Below, piece by piece: positions 1 through 8,872 of a stretch of DNA of 64,000 nt (position 1 is its first letter; every line of letters starts with the position of its first letter). The stretch is from contig NZ_JAGGNU010000055.1 in NCBI RefSeq assembly GCF_018614915.1, positions 62,001 through 126,000 on the forward strand. The letters are read 5' to 3'. This DNA is from Variovorax paradoxus. GTDB lineage: Bacteria > Pseudomonadota > Gammaproteobacteria > Burkholderiales > Burkholderiaceae_C. The notes below the pieces were generated by a model. The model ran no database searches. It was not told the DNA's origin and worked only from the letters and a program-made list of their open reading frames with translations. The position numbers and the translations under genes are program-made.

Positions 1-1
1 C

Positions 2-718
2 GATCCTGACACCGACCTCGCCGTGCTCAAGGTCGAGCTCGACAAGTTGCCGGTGGTGGTGCTGGGCAACTCCGACAACCTGCAGGTGGGCGACCAGGTG
101 CTCGCCATCGGCAACCCCTTCGGAGTCGGCCAGACCGTCACCAGCGGCATTGTCTCGGCGCTCGGGCGCAACCAGCTCGGCATCAACACCTTCGAGAACT
201 TCATCCAGACCGATGCCGCGATCAATCCGGGCAACTCGGGCGGCGCGCTGATCGACGTCAACGGCAACCTCGAAGGCATCAACACCGCAATCTACTCGCG
301 CTCCGGCGGCAGTCTGGGCATCGGCTTCGCCATTCCGGTCTCGACCGCCAAGCAGGTGCTGGAAGACATCGTCAAGGAAGGCAAGGTGACACGCGGCTGG
401 ATCGGCGTGGAGCCCAACAACCTCTCGCCCGAACTGGCGGAGACCTTCGGCATCAAGGCGAAGAAGGGCGTCATCATCACGGGCGTGCTGCAGAACGGCC
501 CAGCGGCCAAGGCAGGCGTTCGCCCCGGCGACGTGATCACCGACGTCGGCGAGAAGAACATCGGCAACGTGCAGGAATTGCTGACCGCAGTAGCGGGGCT
601 CAGGCCCGGCAGCGCAACGCGCTTTTCGCTTCAGCGCGGCAGCGACAAGATGGAGCTCGACGTCACGCCGGGCCCCAGGCCCCGAAGCCCGATCCGCCGC
701 GTTCCGGAAACCGAGTAA
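2..718 (+). CDS. HtrA/Deg-family serine protease, C-terminal part (5' end outside window)
   Basis: This is a periplasmic trypsin-like protease of the Do/DegS/DegQ family, cut by the left window edge. The first visible codons read DPDTDLAVLKV, which is the block carrying the catalytic Asp. The nucleophile is in GNSGGAL (Ser codon at 236-238). The catalytic His would lie upstream of the window. A single PDZ domain follows, roughly the last 110 residues (WIGVEP to the GDVITDVG block), and no second PDZ is seen, so the architecture is DegS/MucD-like. The gene converges on tatC with 21 bp between them. Such proteins are often wrongly named 2-alkenal reductase. The family is certain; the exact paralogue is not. 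Confidence 0.9.
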   Translation, partial: DPDTDLAVLKVELDKLPVVVLGNSDNLQVGDQVLAIGNPFGVGQTVTSGIVSALGRNQLGINTFENFIQTDAAINPGNSGGALIDVNGNLEGINTAIYSRSGGSLGIGFAIPVSTAKQVLEDIVKEGKVTRGWIGVEPNNLSPELAETFGIKAKKGVIITGVLQNGPAAKAGVRPGDVITDVGEKNIGNVQELLTAVAGLRPGSATRFSLQRGSDKMELDVTPGPRPRSPIRRVPETE

Positions 719-739
719 GCAGCCTCCGGCGCGGCGCCA

Positions 740-1543
740 TCAGGGCTGCGCGGAATCGGCGCTTTCGCTTTCCTCGGGCGCCTTGCTGTGCTTCACGAAG
801 TAGCGCGCCGCGATGATGCCGACCTCGTAGAGCAGGCACATCGGTATCGCCAGCGCGAGTTGTGAGACCACGTCGGGCGGGGTCAGCACCGCCGCCACGA
901 CGAAGGCCAGCACGATGAAATAGCCGCGGAAGCTCTTGAGCTTCTCGATCGTGACCATCTCGAAGCGCACCAGCAGCATGACGACGATCGGCACCTGGAA
1001 GGCGACGCCGAACGCCAGGTACAGCGAGAGGATCGCCTCGACATAGGAAGCGATATCCGGCGTCGCCGCCACCGCTTCGGGCGTGAACTTCTGGATGAAG
1101 CCGAACATCTTGTCGAGCACGAAGAACTGCACGAAGGCGATGCCCGAATAGGCCAGCAAGCTGCCGAAGATGATGAGCGGCAGCGCGAACTTCTTCTCGT
1201 GGCTGTAGAGGCCGGGCGCGACGAACATCCAGCATTGGTACATGAGCCAGGGCAGCGTCAGCAGCACCGCGGCCATCATCAGCGCCTTCAGCGGCACGAA
1301 GAAGGGCGAGAACACGCCGACGGCGATCAGCTTCGCGTCGGGCGGCATGTGAGCGCGGATCGGCACCGCGATCAGGTCGATCAGTCCGCTCGGACCGGGC
1401 CAGATCGCGAGCAGGATGCCCGCCACCGCGAGGCCGTAGACGCAATAGAGCAGGCGATCGCGCAGCTCCATCAGGTGCGCGACGAAAGGCTGCTCGGTGC
1501 CGGCCAGTTCGTCTTCTTTGTTCTTGTCGGGGGAATCGGCCAT
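740..1543 (-). CDS. tatC: Sec-independent protein translocase TatC
   Basis: TatC is the integral membrane receptor of the twin-arginine translocase, which exports folded proteins. The 267-residue protein has the expected length and six hydrophobic segments. It carries the conserved N-terminal block HLMELRDRLL that begins TatC proteins before the first membrane segment. The C-terminal tail after the last membrane segment is charged. It is the last gene of the tatA-tatB-tatC run, 60 bp after tatB. A likely client in this window is MsrP, whose N-terminus has a twin-arginine motif. Confidence 0.97.
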   Translation of the reverse strand: MADSPDKNKEDELAGTEQPFVAHLMELRDRLLYCVYGLAVAGILLAIWPGPSGLIDLIAVPIRAHMPPDAKLIAVGVFSPFFVPLKALMMAAVLLTLPWLMYQCWMFVAPGLYSHEKKFALPLIIFGSLLAYSGIAFVQFFVLDKMFGFIQKFTPEAVAATPDIASYVEAILSLYLAFGVAFQVPIVVMLLVRFEMVTIEKLKSFRGYFIVLAFVVAAVLTPPDVVSQLALAIPMCLLYEVGIIAARYFVKHSKAPEESESADSAQP

Positions 1544-1603
1544 GTGGGGGCGCTGCGGGCGATCGTCCGGGACGCGCTGCGCGCGGCCGGATCGGCGTTG
1601 CGG

Positions 1604-2062
1604 CTAGTTGATTTTGTGAGGGCGGTAACGGGCCACGCGCGCGGCACCGGAAAGCGCCCGGGTGCGCACGCCGTTGCGCGCCTTGTACCACTGCGGCGTG
1701 GCGCCCTGTTTCAGGCGCCAGTTCTTGCGGGGATGCTTGTACTCGGGGTACGACGGCGTGGGCTCGGCCAGTTCCGACAGGGTCTGGCCGCTCTCGGAGA
1801 ACTGCTTCTCGAACTCGCTCGCGCCGGTGTGGATGCTGTGCTCGACGTCACGGGCGGCTTCCTGCACCGTGTCCTTCATCTTGCGCAGCTCGTCCAGGTC
1901 CATCGAGCGGTTGACCTCGGCCTTGACGTCATTCACGTAGCGCTGCGCCTTGCCCAGCAGCGTGCCGACGGTGCGCGCCACGCGCGGCAGCTTCTCGGGG
2001 CCGATGACGATCAGCGCAACGGCGCCGATCAGTGCGATCTTCGAGATACCGAGGTCGATCAC
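1604..2062 (-). CDS. tatB: Sec-independent protein translocase TatB
   Basis: TatB pairs with TatC to recognise twin-arginine signal peptides. The protein starts MIDLGISKIALIGAVALIVI and has one N-terminal membrane segment. The diagnostic GPEKLPRVARTVG hinge and an amphipathic helix (KAQRYVNDVKAEVNRS) follow. The rest of the 152 residues is a basic, proline-containing, probably disordered tail. The start lies 13 bp after the tatA stop, as expected for an operon. The glutamate and proline of GPEKLP distinguish it from TatA. Confidence 0.95.
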   Translation of the reverse strand: MIDLGISKIALIGAVALIVIGPEKLPRVARTVGTLLGKAQRYVNDVKAEVNRSMDLDELRKMKDTVQEAARDVEHSIHTGASEFEKQFSESGQTLSELAEPTPSYPEYKHPRKNWRLKQGATPQWYKARNGVRTRALSGAARVARYRPHKIN

Positions 2063-2075
2063 GGACGAATTCGTT

Positions 2076-2321
2076 TCAGGACTTTTGACGTGCTTCGACG
2101 TCGATCGTCGACTTGTCGGCAGTGCCGGAGTTGCCGGTCACCTGCGGATTCGGGGCGGCGGGCGATTCGGTCGCGGAAGCAGTACCGTCCTTCATGCCGT
2201 CCTTGAAGCCCTTGACGGCGCCGCCGAGGTCCGAACCCATGTTGCGGAGTTTCTTGGTGCCGAAGATCATCACGACGACGAGCAGCACGATCAGCCAGTG
2301 CCAGATGGAAAGTGAACCCAT
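2076..2321 (-). CDS. tatA: Sec-independent protein translocase TatA
   Basis: TatA oligomerises to form the translocation path for folded proteins. The 81-residue protein begins with one membrane segment (IWHWLIVLLVVVMIF). The FGTKKLRNMGSDLG hinge and amphipathic helix follow, then a polar tail rich in Ser, Thr and Ala. This is the standard TatA size. It is the first tat gene and sits 69 bp after the HIT-family gene, so it may have its own promoter or be read from the upstream his genes. Confidence 0.96.
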   Translation of the reverse strand: MGSLSIWHWLIVLLVVVMIFGTKKLRNMGSDLGGAVKGFKDGMKDGTASATESPAAPNPQVTGNSGTADKSTIDVEARQKS

Positions 2322-2390
2322 GGATTACTCCTGAAGAATGTGTTTGATTTTAGTCGGCGCAGATGTCGCCACCCGCGGCAAAGGCGAATA

Positions 2391-2750
2391 TCAACCCTTG
2401 AGCCAGGGGCGGGGACCGCCCATGACGTGGACATGGAGATGGTGGACCTCTTGCCCACCCTCGGCCCCGGTGTTCACGACGATGCGGAAGCCGCCCTTCG
2501 GATAGGGCCGGCAGCCCTGCTCGACCGCCAGCTTGGGCGCCAGCGTCATGATTTTTCCGAGCAGCGCCGCGTCATCCGGCGTGACCTGCGCCATCGACGG
2601 GATGTGGCGTTTGGGCACCAGCATGAAATGCACCGGCGCCCAGGGCGCGATGTCGTGGAAGCCGAACAGGTCGTCGTCCTCGTACATCTTTCGCGAGGGA
2701 ATCTTGCCCTCGATGATCTTGCAGAAAACGCAGTTGGGATCAGACGACAT
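2391..2750 (-). CDS. HIT-family (HinT-like) nucleotide hydrolase
   Basis: This is a histidine-triad protein of the HinT group, cytosolic purine-nucleoside phosphoramidase-type enzymes. The H-x-H-x-H signature is visible as HHLHVHVMGG near the C-terminus. The N-terminal CVFC pair, which in many HinT proteins helps bind zinc, is present, and 119 residues is a normal length. Its start overlaps the DUF4870 gene end by 11 bp. It lies between the his and tat genes, an order known from other Burkholderiales. The physiological substrate is not deducible. Confidence 0.93.
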   Translation of the reverse strand: MSSDPNCVFCKIIEGKIPSRKMYEDDDLFGFHDIAPWAPVHFMLVPKRHIPSMAQVTPDDAALLGKIMTLAPKLAVEQGCRPYPKGGFRIVVNTGAEGGQEVHHLHVHVMGGPRPWLKG

Positions 2751-3129
2751 TCGAAGGCTCCATCGGTCGGCCTGCGTTCATGCGCACCATCCCCTTGACG
2801 ATGCGATAGAGGAACCACAGGGAAATCAGCGCCCAGGCGATCCAGCCGGGCAAAAGCAGGAGCAGCCAGAGCCACGAAGTCAGCAGATACGCAACGCCCG
2901 CCCACAGCACCGAGCGGATGCGCCAGCTGAAGTGCGAGGCCTGCCAGCTGCCGGCGGCGTCGTCTCGCTTGACCAGGTCGACGACCAGCGCGATCAAGAG
3001 CAGCGCGATGGAGGCCTGCATACCGGGCAGCACGGCGCCCACCGCCACCACCAGATGCAGGATGTAACTGATCCAGCCCCAGGTCTTGAGCGAGCCGTCG
3101 GGTTCCACGATCACGATGTCGTTCGGCAT
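2740..3129 (-). CDS. DUF4870-like small integral membrane protein
   Basis: The 129-residue protein has three or four hydrophobic segments. The pattern HFSWRIRSVLWAGVAYLL followed by a last segment ending LYRIVKGMVRMNAGRPM is typical of DUF4870/Tic20-like bacterial membrane proteins. The function of the family is unknown. It starts 9 bp after the hisE stop and overlaps the HIT gene, so it is cotranscribed with the end of the his cluster. No catalytic motif was seen, and a histidine-related role should not be assumed from position. Confidence 0.75.
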   Translation of the reverse strand: MPNDIVIVEPDGSLKTWGWISYILHLVVAVGAVLPGMQASIALLLIALVVDLVKRDDAAGSWQASHFSWRIRSVLWAGVAYLLTSWLWLLLLLPGWIAWALISLWFLYRIVKGMVRMNAGRPMEPSNVV

Positions 3130-3138
3130 GGTGTCCTC

Positions 3139-3522
3139 TCAGTCATTGGAAGCTTCCCGATCCTGCGCCTTGCGCAGGGCCTTTTCCTCGATGCCGCTCA
3201 AGCCCTCGCGGCGCTCGAGCTCGGCGACCACATCGCGCGGCGAAAAGCCGTAGTGGGCCAGCGCCACCATGCTGTGGAACCAGAGATCGGCCACTTCGTT
3301 CACTATTTTCGTGCGCTCGCCGCCGTGGTCGGCGTCCTTCGCGGCCATCACCACCTCGGTGGCTTCCTCGCCGATCTTCTTGAGAAAGGCGTCGGGGCCG
3401 CGGTGCAGCAGACGCGCCACATAGCTCTTGTCGGGGTCGCCGCCGCGCGCGGGCAGCCGGCTTTCGATCACGGCGGCCAGGCGCTCGAGCGCATCCTGCG
3501 CGTTTCGTTCGGTGCTGCTCAT
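3139..3522 (-). CDS. hisE: Phosphoribosyl-ATP pyrophosphatase HisE
   Basis: HisE hydrolyses phosphoribosyl-ATP to phosphoribosyl-AMP, the second step of histidine synthesis. The chosen ATG gives 127 residues and a 4-bp overlap with the hisI stop. The MazG-like helices carry KKIGEEATEVVMAAK and NEVADLWFHSMVAL, whose acidic residues bind Mg and the diphosphate. It is a separate protein here, unlike the fused HisIE of enterobacteria. The frame stays open upstream, but those codons lie inside hisI and do not look like HisE. Confidence 0.96.
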   Translation of the reverse strand: MSSTERNAQDALERLAAVIESRLPARGGDPDKSYVARLLHRGPDAFLKKIGEEATEVVMAAKDADHGGERTKIVNEVADLWFHSMVALAHYGFSPRDVVAELERREGLSGIEEKALRKAQDREASND

Positions 3523-3920
3523 CGGGGTGAGGAGATGTAGATCGAGGCGGGGTCCTTCAAGACCGGTTCGGTCACGGTCCATTGCCCGTTCTCGTACTTG
3601 CTGAAGAAGCAGCTGTGGCGTCCGGTATGGCAGGCAATGCCGGGTTCGTGGCCAAGTTGCGTCACCTGCAGCAGCACCACGTCGTTGTCGCAGTCGAGCC
3701 GGATCTCGTGCACGGTCTGCACGTGGCCCGATTCCTCGCCCTTGAACCACAGCTTGCCGCGCGAGCGGCTGAAATACACCGCCCGGCCGAGTTCCGCCGT
3801 CTTGGCCAGCGCCTCGCGATTCATCCAGGCGAACATGAGCACGTCCTTGCTGCGCTGTTCCTGCGCGATCACCGGCACCAGGCCGTCCGCGTCCCACTTC
3901 ACTTCGTCGAGCCAGTTCAT
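3519..3920 (-). CDS. hisI: Phosphoribosyl-AMP cyclohydrolase HisI
   Basis: HisI opens the purine ring of phosphoribosyl-AMP, the third histidine step. The 133-residue single-domain enzyme shows the three zinc cysteines expected for the family: Cys77 in LDCDND, Cys97 in GIACHTGRHSC, and Cys104. The ATG at 3920 gives MNWLDEVKW, a usual HisI start, although the frame remains open far upstream inside hisF. It starts 14 bp after hisF and overlaps hisE by 4 bp, a sign of translational coupling of the two consecutive steps. Confidence 0.97.
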   Translation of the reverse strand: MNWLDEVKWDADGLVPVIAQEQRSKDVLMFAWMNREALAKTAELGRAVYFSRSRGKLWFKGEESGHVQTVHEIRLDCDNDVVLLQVTQLGHEPGIACHTGRHSCFFSKYENGQWTVTEPVLKDPASIYISSPR

Positions 3921-3934
3921 CGGGCTATTGTCGG

Positions 3935-4714
<780 letters not shown>

Positions 4715-4733
4715 GTGCGTTCGGGCTGAAGAT

Positions 4734-5576
4734 TTAGAGGACGGTGAGCTGCTGCCAGCCCTGCCAGGTGGAACCCGGTGCGAGCAGCACGGGTTCGTCG
4801 ATGCGCGCCGCCTCGACGCAGAGCATGTGGCGCCAGCCGTCGTCGGGCAGGTCGGCCAGCTGGGCGCTGAGCGCCGGGCCGGGGTTCCAGACCACCGTTT
4901 CGGTGCAGCTTGCGCTCTGGGCGATTTCGAGCGTGCCGGAGGGCTGCACCAGCCGCAGCGGCCGCGCGGGCGCCGTGTAGACGCTGTCGAATTCGGTGCC
5001 GAAGCGCAGCGCGGGCGCCAGGTCGACATGCCGGTCGTCGCGCACCGCATCCCAGCGATTGGCGCCCTGCAGGCCCTCCAGCGACGCGTCGGCGATGTCG
5101 TCCACGCGCAGGTAGCTGTGCAGCGCGGCCGCGAAGGACCAGGGCGCACGGCCGGTGTTGTCGATCGAAAGGGCAATGCGCAGCGAATGCGGCGCCAGCG
5201 TCACCACGAGCCGTGCGTGGAAGGCGTGCGGCCAGATCGCGCGGGTGGCCTCGTTGTCGTGCAACGAGAGAACGAGCGTGTCGCCCTTGCCGCCCGCGGC
5301 TGGCGGCTCGGCCTGCCATGCGAAGTTGCGCACGAAACCGTGCTTGGGCAGCGGCCCGCGCTGGTTGAACTGCGGCCAGCAGACCGGCACGCCGCCGCGG
5401 ATCGCGCTCTGGCCGTCGAAGCGCGCCTCGGGACTCAGGTAGAGGCGCTCGACGCCATCGGCCGTGGTCCACGACAGCAGGTGGGCGCCATGCAGCGCCA
5501 CCGTGCAGGCACTACCTCCAGGCAGTGCGAGATGCAGCGCAGGCTGGCCGCGGAAGACGATCTCTTTGAAAGACAT
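4734..5576 (-). CDS. D-hexose-6-phosphate mutarotase (aldose-1-epimerase superfamily)
   Basis: This enzyme belongs to the YeaD-type galactose-mutarotase-like family, which interconverts the anomers of hexose 6-phosphates. The 280-residue all-beta protein shows the family features GGVPVCWPQF, the FVRNFAWQ block with its nearby histidines, and LHSYLRVDDI. The final strand begins with a VVWNPGP-type sequence, as in YeaD. It interrupts the histidine genes between hisA (151 bp upstream) and hisF (19 bp downstream). A sugar-phosphate enzyme has no known role in histidine synthesis, so the position is probably only transcriptional convenience. Confidence 0.85.
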   Translation of the reverse strand: MSFKEIVFRGQPALHLALPGGSACTVALHGAHLLSWTTADGVERLYLSPEARFDGQSAIRGGVPVCWPQFNQRGPLPKHGFVRNFAWQAEPPAAGGKGDTLVLSLHDNEATRAIWPHAFHARLVVTLAPHSLRIALSIDNTGRAPWSFAAALHSYLRVDDIADASLEGLQGANRWDAVRDDRHVDLAPALRFGTEFDSVYTAPARPLRLVQPSGTLEIAQSASCTETVVWNPGPALSAQLADLPDDGWRHMLCVEAARIDEPVLLAPGSTWQGWQQLTVL

Positions 5577-5702
5577 GACCCGATTCTAGGTTTGGCCCGC
5601 GCCAACCCAGATCGGGGCGGCATGACCGCAGGCCGAATCTGCATTGCAGCCGGTATGGATTTGGCATGAAATCCCGTCAGCCGGCGGCCACAGCATGAGA
5701 TC

Positions 5703-5721
5703 CCCAGGCTTCGCGCCTGGG
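5703..5721. terminator. GC-rich hairpin after hisA, possible weak terminator or attenuating structure
   Basis: A perfect 7-bp inverted repeat (CCCAGGC / GCCTGGG) with a 5-base loop lies 6 bp past the hisA stop, in the 151-bp gap before the mutarotase gene. No T-run follows on the minus strand, so it is not a convincing Rho-independent terminator. It may reduce read-through or protect the 3' end of the upstream his transcript. Apart from this hairpin nothing was recognised in the gap. Confidence 0.35.
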
Positions 5722-5727
5722 CTGAGC

Positions 5728-6471
5728 CTACTGTTCGGCCAGTTCGTCGGCGCGGGCCTGGGCGGCGGCGAAGTCGAGATCACCCGAATAGATGGCCCGT
5801 CCGCAGATCACGCCTTCAACGCCGTCGGACTCGACCGCGCAGAGCTTGTCGATGTCGGCCATGTTCGAGAGCCCGCCCGATGCGATCACCGGGATGGTGA
5901 GCGCCTGGGCCAGCTTCACGGTGGCTTCGATGTTGATGCCCGAGAGCATGCCGTCGCGGCCGATGTCGGTGTAGATGATCGATTCGACGCCGTAGTCCTC
6001 GAACTTCTTGCCCAGGTCGGCCACCTCGTGGCCGGTCAGCTTGCTCCAGCCGTCGGTCGCGACCTTGCCGTCCTTGGCGTCGAGGCCAACGATGATGTGG
6101 CCGCCGAAGGCGCTGCAGGCATCCTTGAGGAAGCCGGGGTTCTTGACCGCGGCGGTGCCGATGATCACGTAGCGCAGGCCGTCGTCAATGTAGCGCTCGA
6201 TGGTATCGAGATCGCGAATGCCGCCGCCGAGCTGCACCGGGATGTCGTCGCCGACCTCTTTCAGGATCGCCTTGATCGCCGCGTGGTTCTGCGGCTTGCC
6301 GGCAAAGGCGCCGTTGAGGTCGACCAGGTGCAGCCGCCGGGCGCCGGCCTCGAGCCACCGGCGCGCCATCGCGGCCGGGTCTTCGCTGAAAGTGGTGGAT
6401 TGGTCCATGTCGCCTTGTTTCAGGCGAACGCAATGGCCGTCTTTGAGATCGATGGCGGGAATCAACAGCAT
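5728..6471 (-). CDS. hisA: Phosphoribosylformimino-AICAR ribotide isomerase HisA
   Basis: HisA performs the Amadori isomerisation of ProFAR to PRFAR, the fourth histidine step. It is a (beta/alpha)8 barrel of 247 residues. The start MLLIPAIDLKDG holds catalytic Asp8, and Asp131 in VGLDAKDGK is the second catalytic residue. Phosphate loops LGGGIRD and ASGGLSN are present. The ATG at 6471 is the standard family start, 22 bp after hisH; the frame stays open upstream inside hisH but that part is not HisA-like. Confidence 0.97.
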   Translation of the reverse strand: MLLIPAIDLKDGHCVRLKQGDMDQSTTFSEDPAAMARRWLEAGARRLHLVDLNGAFAGKPQNHAAIKAILKEVGDDIPVQLGGGIRDLDTIERYIDDGLRYVIIGTAAVKNPGFLKDACSAFGGHIIVGLDAKDGKVATDGWSKLTGHEVADLGKKFEDYGVESIIYTDIGRDGMLSGINIEATVKLAQALTIPVIASGGLSNMADIDKLCAVESDGVEGVICGRAIYSGDLDFAAAQARADELAEQ

Positions 6472-6493
6472 GGCAAGGCAACCCGGAGGTGAA

Positions 6494-7150
6494 CTAGGGG
6501 TTCCAGTGGAGGAAGTTTCGGTAGAGCTGCAACCCGTGGTCCGCACTCTTCTCAGGGTGGAACTGGGTAGCGAAAATATTATCGCGTGCAATGGCGGCCG
6601 TGAAGCTCGCGCCGTAATCCGCCTCGCCGACGCTGTGCCTGGCATCGGCCGGCTTCGCATAGAAACTGTGGACGAAGTAGAAGTAGGCCAGGTCCGGCAC
6701 ACCGGCCCATACCGGATGCGGCTGCGCCTGCCGTACCTGGTTCCAGCCCATCTGCGGCACCTTGTAGCGGCTGCCGTCCGGCTGGGTACGGCCCGCCAGC
6801 TCGAACTTGCGCACTTCGCCCGGAATGAGGTCCAGGCCCTCGGTCGGCCCCTCGTCGCTGCGCGACAGCAGCATCTGCATGCCGACGCAGACACCGAAGA
6901 GCGGCTTGCCGGCAGCCGCTTCGAGCACCGATTCCTGCAGGCCCGAGTCGCGCAGTTCGCGCATGCAATCGGGCATGGCGCCCTGCCCCGGCAACACGAC
7001 GCGCGTGGCGCGGCGCACCACTTCCGGGTCGGAGGTCACGAAAACCTCGACCCCGACCTGGTCGGCCGCATGCTGGACGGCCTGCGATACCGAGCGCAGG
7101 TTGCCCATGCCGTAGTCGACGACGGCGACGGTGTTCTTGAAGGCTGTCAG
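6494..7150 (-). CDS. hisH: Imidazole glycerol phosphate synthase, glutaminase subunit HisH (CTG start)
   Basis: HisH is the class I glutamine amidotransferase that feeds ammonia to HisF. The triad is visible as Cys88 (FGVCVGMQML), His198 and Glu200 (QFHPEKS). The family's first strand, NTVAVVDYGMGN, has no ATG, GTG or TTG before it in this reading frame within the gap from hisB. The only suitable start is CTG at 7150-7148. It forms a CTGA overlap with the hisB TGA and has AAGGGG five bases upstream as ribosome-binding site. This gives 218 residues, a normal HisH length. Starting at the internal ATG (GMGN) would remove the first beta strand. Confidence 0.9.
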   Translation of the reverse strand: MTAFKNTVAVVDYGMGNLRSVSQAVQHAADQVGVEVFVTSDPEVVRRATRVVLPGQGAMPDCMRELRDSGLQESVLEAAAGKPLFGVCVGMQMLLSRSDEGPTEGLDLIPGEVRKFELAGRTQPDGSRYKVPQMGWNQVRQAQPHPVWAGVPDLAYFYFVHSFYAKPADARHSVGEADYGASFTAAIARDNIFATQFHPEKSADHGLQLYRNFLHWNP

Positions 7151-7776
7151 AGCGACCCCTTGGTCGAAGGAATGACGCCGGCCGAGCGCGGATCGAGTTC
7201 GAGCGCCGCACGCAGTGCGCGCGCGAAGGCCTTGAACACGGTTTCGCACTGGTGGTGGGCATTGACGCCCTTGAGGTTGTCGATGTGCAAGGTCACGAAG
7301 GCGTGGTTGGCGAAACCCTGGAAGAACTCGTAGGTGAGCTGGCTGTCGAAGGTGCCGATCATGCCGCTGGTGAAGGGCACGTGCATCACCAGCCCCGGGC
7401 GGCCGGAAAAGTCGATCACCACGCGGCTCAGCGCCTCGTCGAGCGGCACGTAGGCATGGCCGTAGCGCCGGATGCCTTTCTTGTCGCCGACCGCCCTCGC
7501 GACCGCTTGGCCGAGGGTGATGCCGACGTCTTCCACCGTGTGGTGGCCGTCGATGTGCAGGTCGCCCTGGCAGTCGATTTCGAGGTCGATCAGGCCATGG
7601 CGGGCGATCTGGTCGAGCATGTGATCGAAGAAGCCGATGCCGGTGGCGAGCTTCGAGCGGCCGGAGCCGTCGAGGTCGACACGGACCGTGATCTTCGTCT
7701 CCGCCGTGTTGCGCGTGACGGTTGCGACGCGCGCGCCGGCGGCGACGACTGCTTCGGGTGCCGAGGGGGTATTCAT
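7147..7776 (-). CDS. hisB: Imidazoleglycerol-phosphate dehydratase HisB
   Basis: This is the monofunctional dehydratase of histidine synthesis; no phosphatase domain is fused, unlike in E. coli. The 209-residue protein has the two manganese-binding histidine-rich motifs, GHHTVEDVGI and NAHHQCETVFKAFARAL, plus the FDHML block. Its start overlaps the hisC stop by 4 bp (ATGA) and its stop overlaps the hisH start, so hisC-hisB-hisH are probably translationally coupled. The histidinol-phosphate phosphatase needed for the pathway is not in this window. Confidence 0.97.
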   Translation of the reverse strand: MNTPSAPEAVVAAGARVATVTRNTAETKITVRVDLDGSGRSKLATGIGFFDHMLDQIARHGLIDLEIDCQGDLHIDGHHTVEDVGITLGQAVARAVGDKKGIRRYGHAYVPLDEALSRVVIDFSGRPGLVMHVPFTSGMIGTFDSQLTYEFFQGFANHAFVTLHIDNLKGVNAHHQCETVFKAFARALRAALELDPRSAGVIPSTKGSL

Positions 7777-8867
7777 AGGGATGCTTCGAGGGCCGCGAGC
7801 ATTTGCGCATTCTCGTCGATGGTTCCGACGGTCAGGCGCAGGCAGTTCGCCAGCAGAAAGTGCATTTTAGAAACGTTCTTGACCAGCACGCCGCGCGCCC
7901 TCATGCCCTCGAAGGTTCTGGTGGCATCGGGCACGCGCACCAGGATCATGTTGGCCTCGCTCGGCCAGCTCTTCACCGCAGGCAGGCGGGCCAGCGCCTC
8001 GAAGATGCGCGCGCGCTCGGCCCGGATCTCGGCGGCCTGGGCGGCGAACACCTCGGCATGCTCCAGCGCGAACAACGCGCATTCGCAGTTGAGCACGCTG
8101 ATGTTGTAGGGCGGCCGCACCTTGTCGACCTCGGCGATCAGGGCTTCCGGCCCGATAAGGTAGCCCAGGCGGACGCCGGCCAGGCCGAACTTGCTGAGCG
8201 TGCGCATCAGGAGCACGTGGCCGTGGCGCGCGATGCGGTCGATCCAGCTGCGGCCGGCGAAGGGCTGGTAGGCCTCGTCGATCACCACCAGGCCACCCGC
8301 TGCGCCCTGGGCTTCGACGATCTTCTCGATCACGGCGTCGTCCCAGAGGTTGGCGGTCGGGTTGTTGGGATAGGCCAGGTAGACGATGGCCGGCTTTTCG
8401 CGCGCGATGGCTTCGAGCATGGCGGCCTCGTCGAGCTCGAAATCGGCCGTCAGCGGCACACCGACGAAGCGCAGGCCCTGCAGCTGGGCGCTCATCGCGT
8501 ACATCACGAAGCCGGGCACAGGTGCCAGGATGGCTGCCCCGGGCAGATCGCAAGCCATGGCAAGCAGCGAGATCAGTTCGTCCGAGCCGTTGCCGAGCAT
8601 CAGCCCGAAGCCCTCGGGCACCGCGGCGTAGGCTGCCAGCGCGCGCTGCAGGTCGGCGCCGCGCGCGCCCGGATAGCGGTTCAGCGCCAGCGCGCCCAGC
8701 CGCTGGCCGAGCGCGGCCTGCAGTGTGGGCGGCAGGCCGAAGGGGTTCTCCATGGCGTCGAGCTTGATCAGCCCGCGCGCATCCTGCACCACGTAGGCAT
8801 GCATGGACTGGACGTCGGCGCGGATGCGACCCAGCGCGCCGGCCGTGGTGGCGTTCGAAGAGGTCAT
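7773..8867 (-). CDS. hisC: Histidinol-phosphate aminotransferase HisC
   Basis: HisC is a fold-type I PLP enzyme that transaminates imidazole acetol phosphate. The 364-residue protein shows DAMENPFGLP near the start, the YPNNPT motif at about residues 166-171, the PLP-contacting IDEAY, and the Schiff-base lysine Lys226 in TLSKFGLAG, followed by RLGYL. The start at 8867 (MTSSNATTAG) was chosen because it follows the preceding gene's stop by 5 bp and fits the family length. The frame stays open further upstream inside the neighbouring gene. Confidence 0.96.
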   Translation of the reverse strand: MTSSNATTAGALGRIRADVQSMHAYVVQDARGLIKLDAMENPFGLPPTLQAALGQRLGALALNRYPGARGADLQRALAAYAAVPEGFGLMLGNGSDELISLLAMACDLPGAAILAPVPGFVMYAMSAQLQGLRFVGVPLTADFELDEAAMLEAIAREKPAIVYLAYPNNPTANLWDDAVIEKIVEAQGAAGGLVVIDEAYQPFAGRSWIDRIARHGHVLLMRTLSKFGLAGVRLGYLIGPEALIAEVDKVRPPYNISVLNCECALFALEHAEVFAAQAAEIRAERARIFEALARLPAVKSWPSEANMILVRVPDATRTFEGMRARGVLVKNVSKMHFLLANCLRLTVGTIDENAQMLAALEASL

Positions 8868-8872
8868 TCGGT

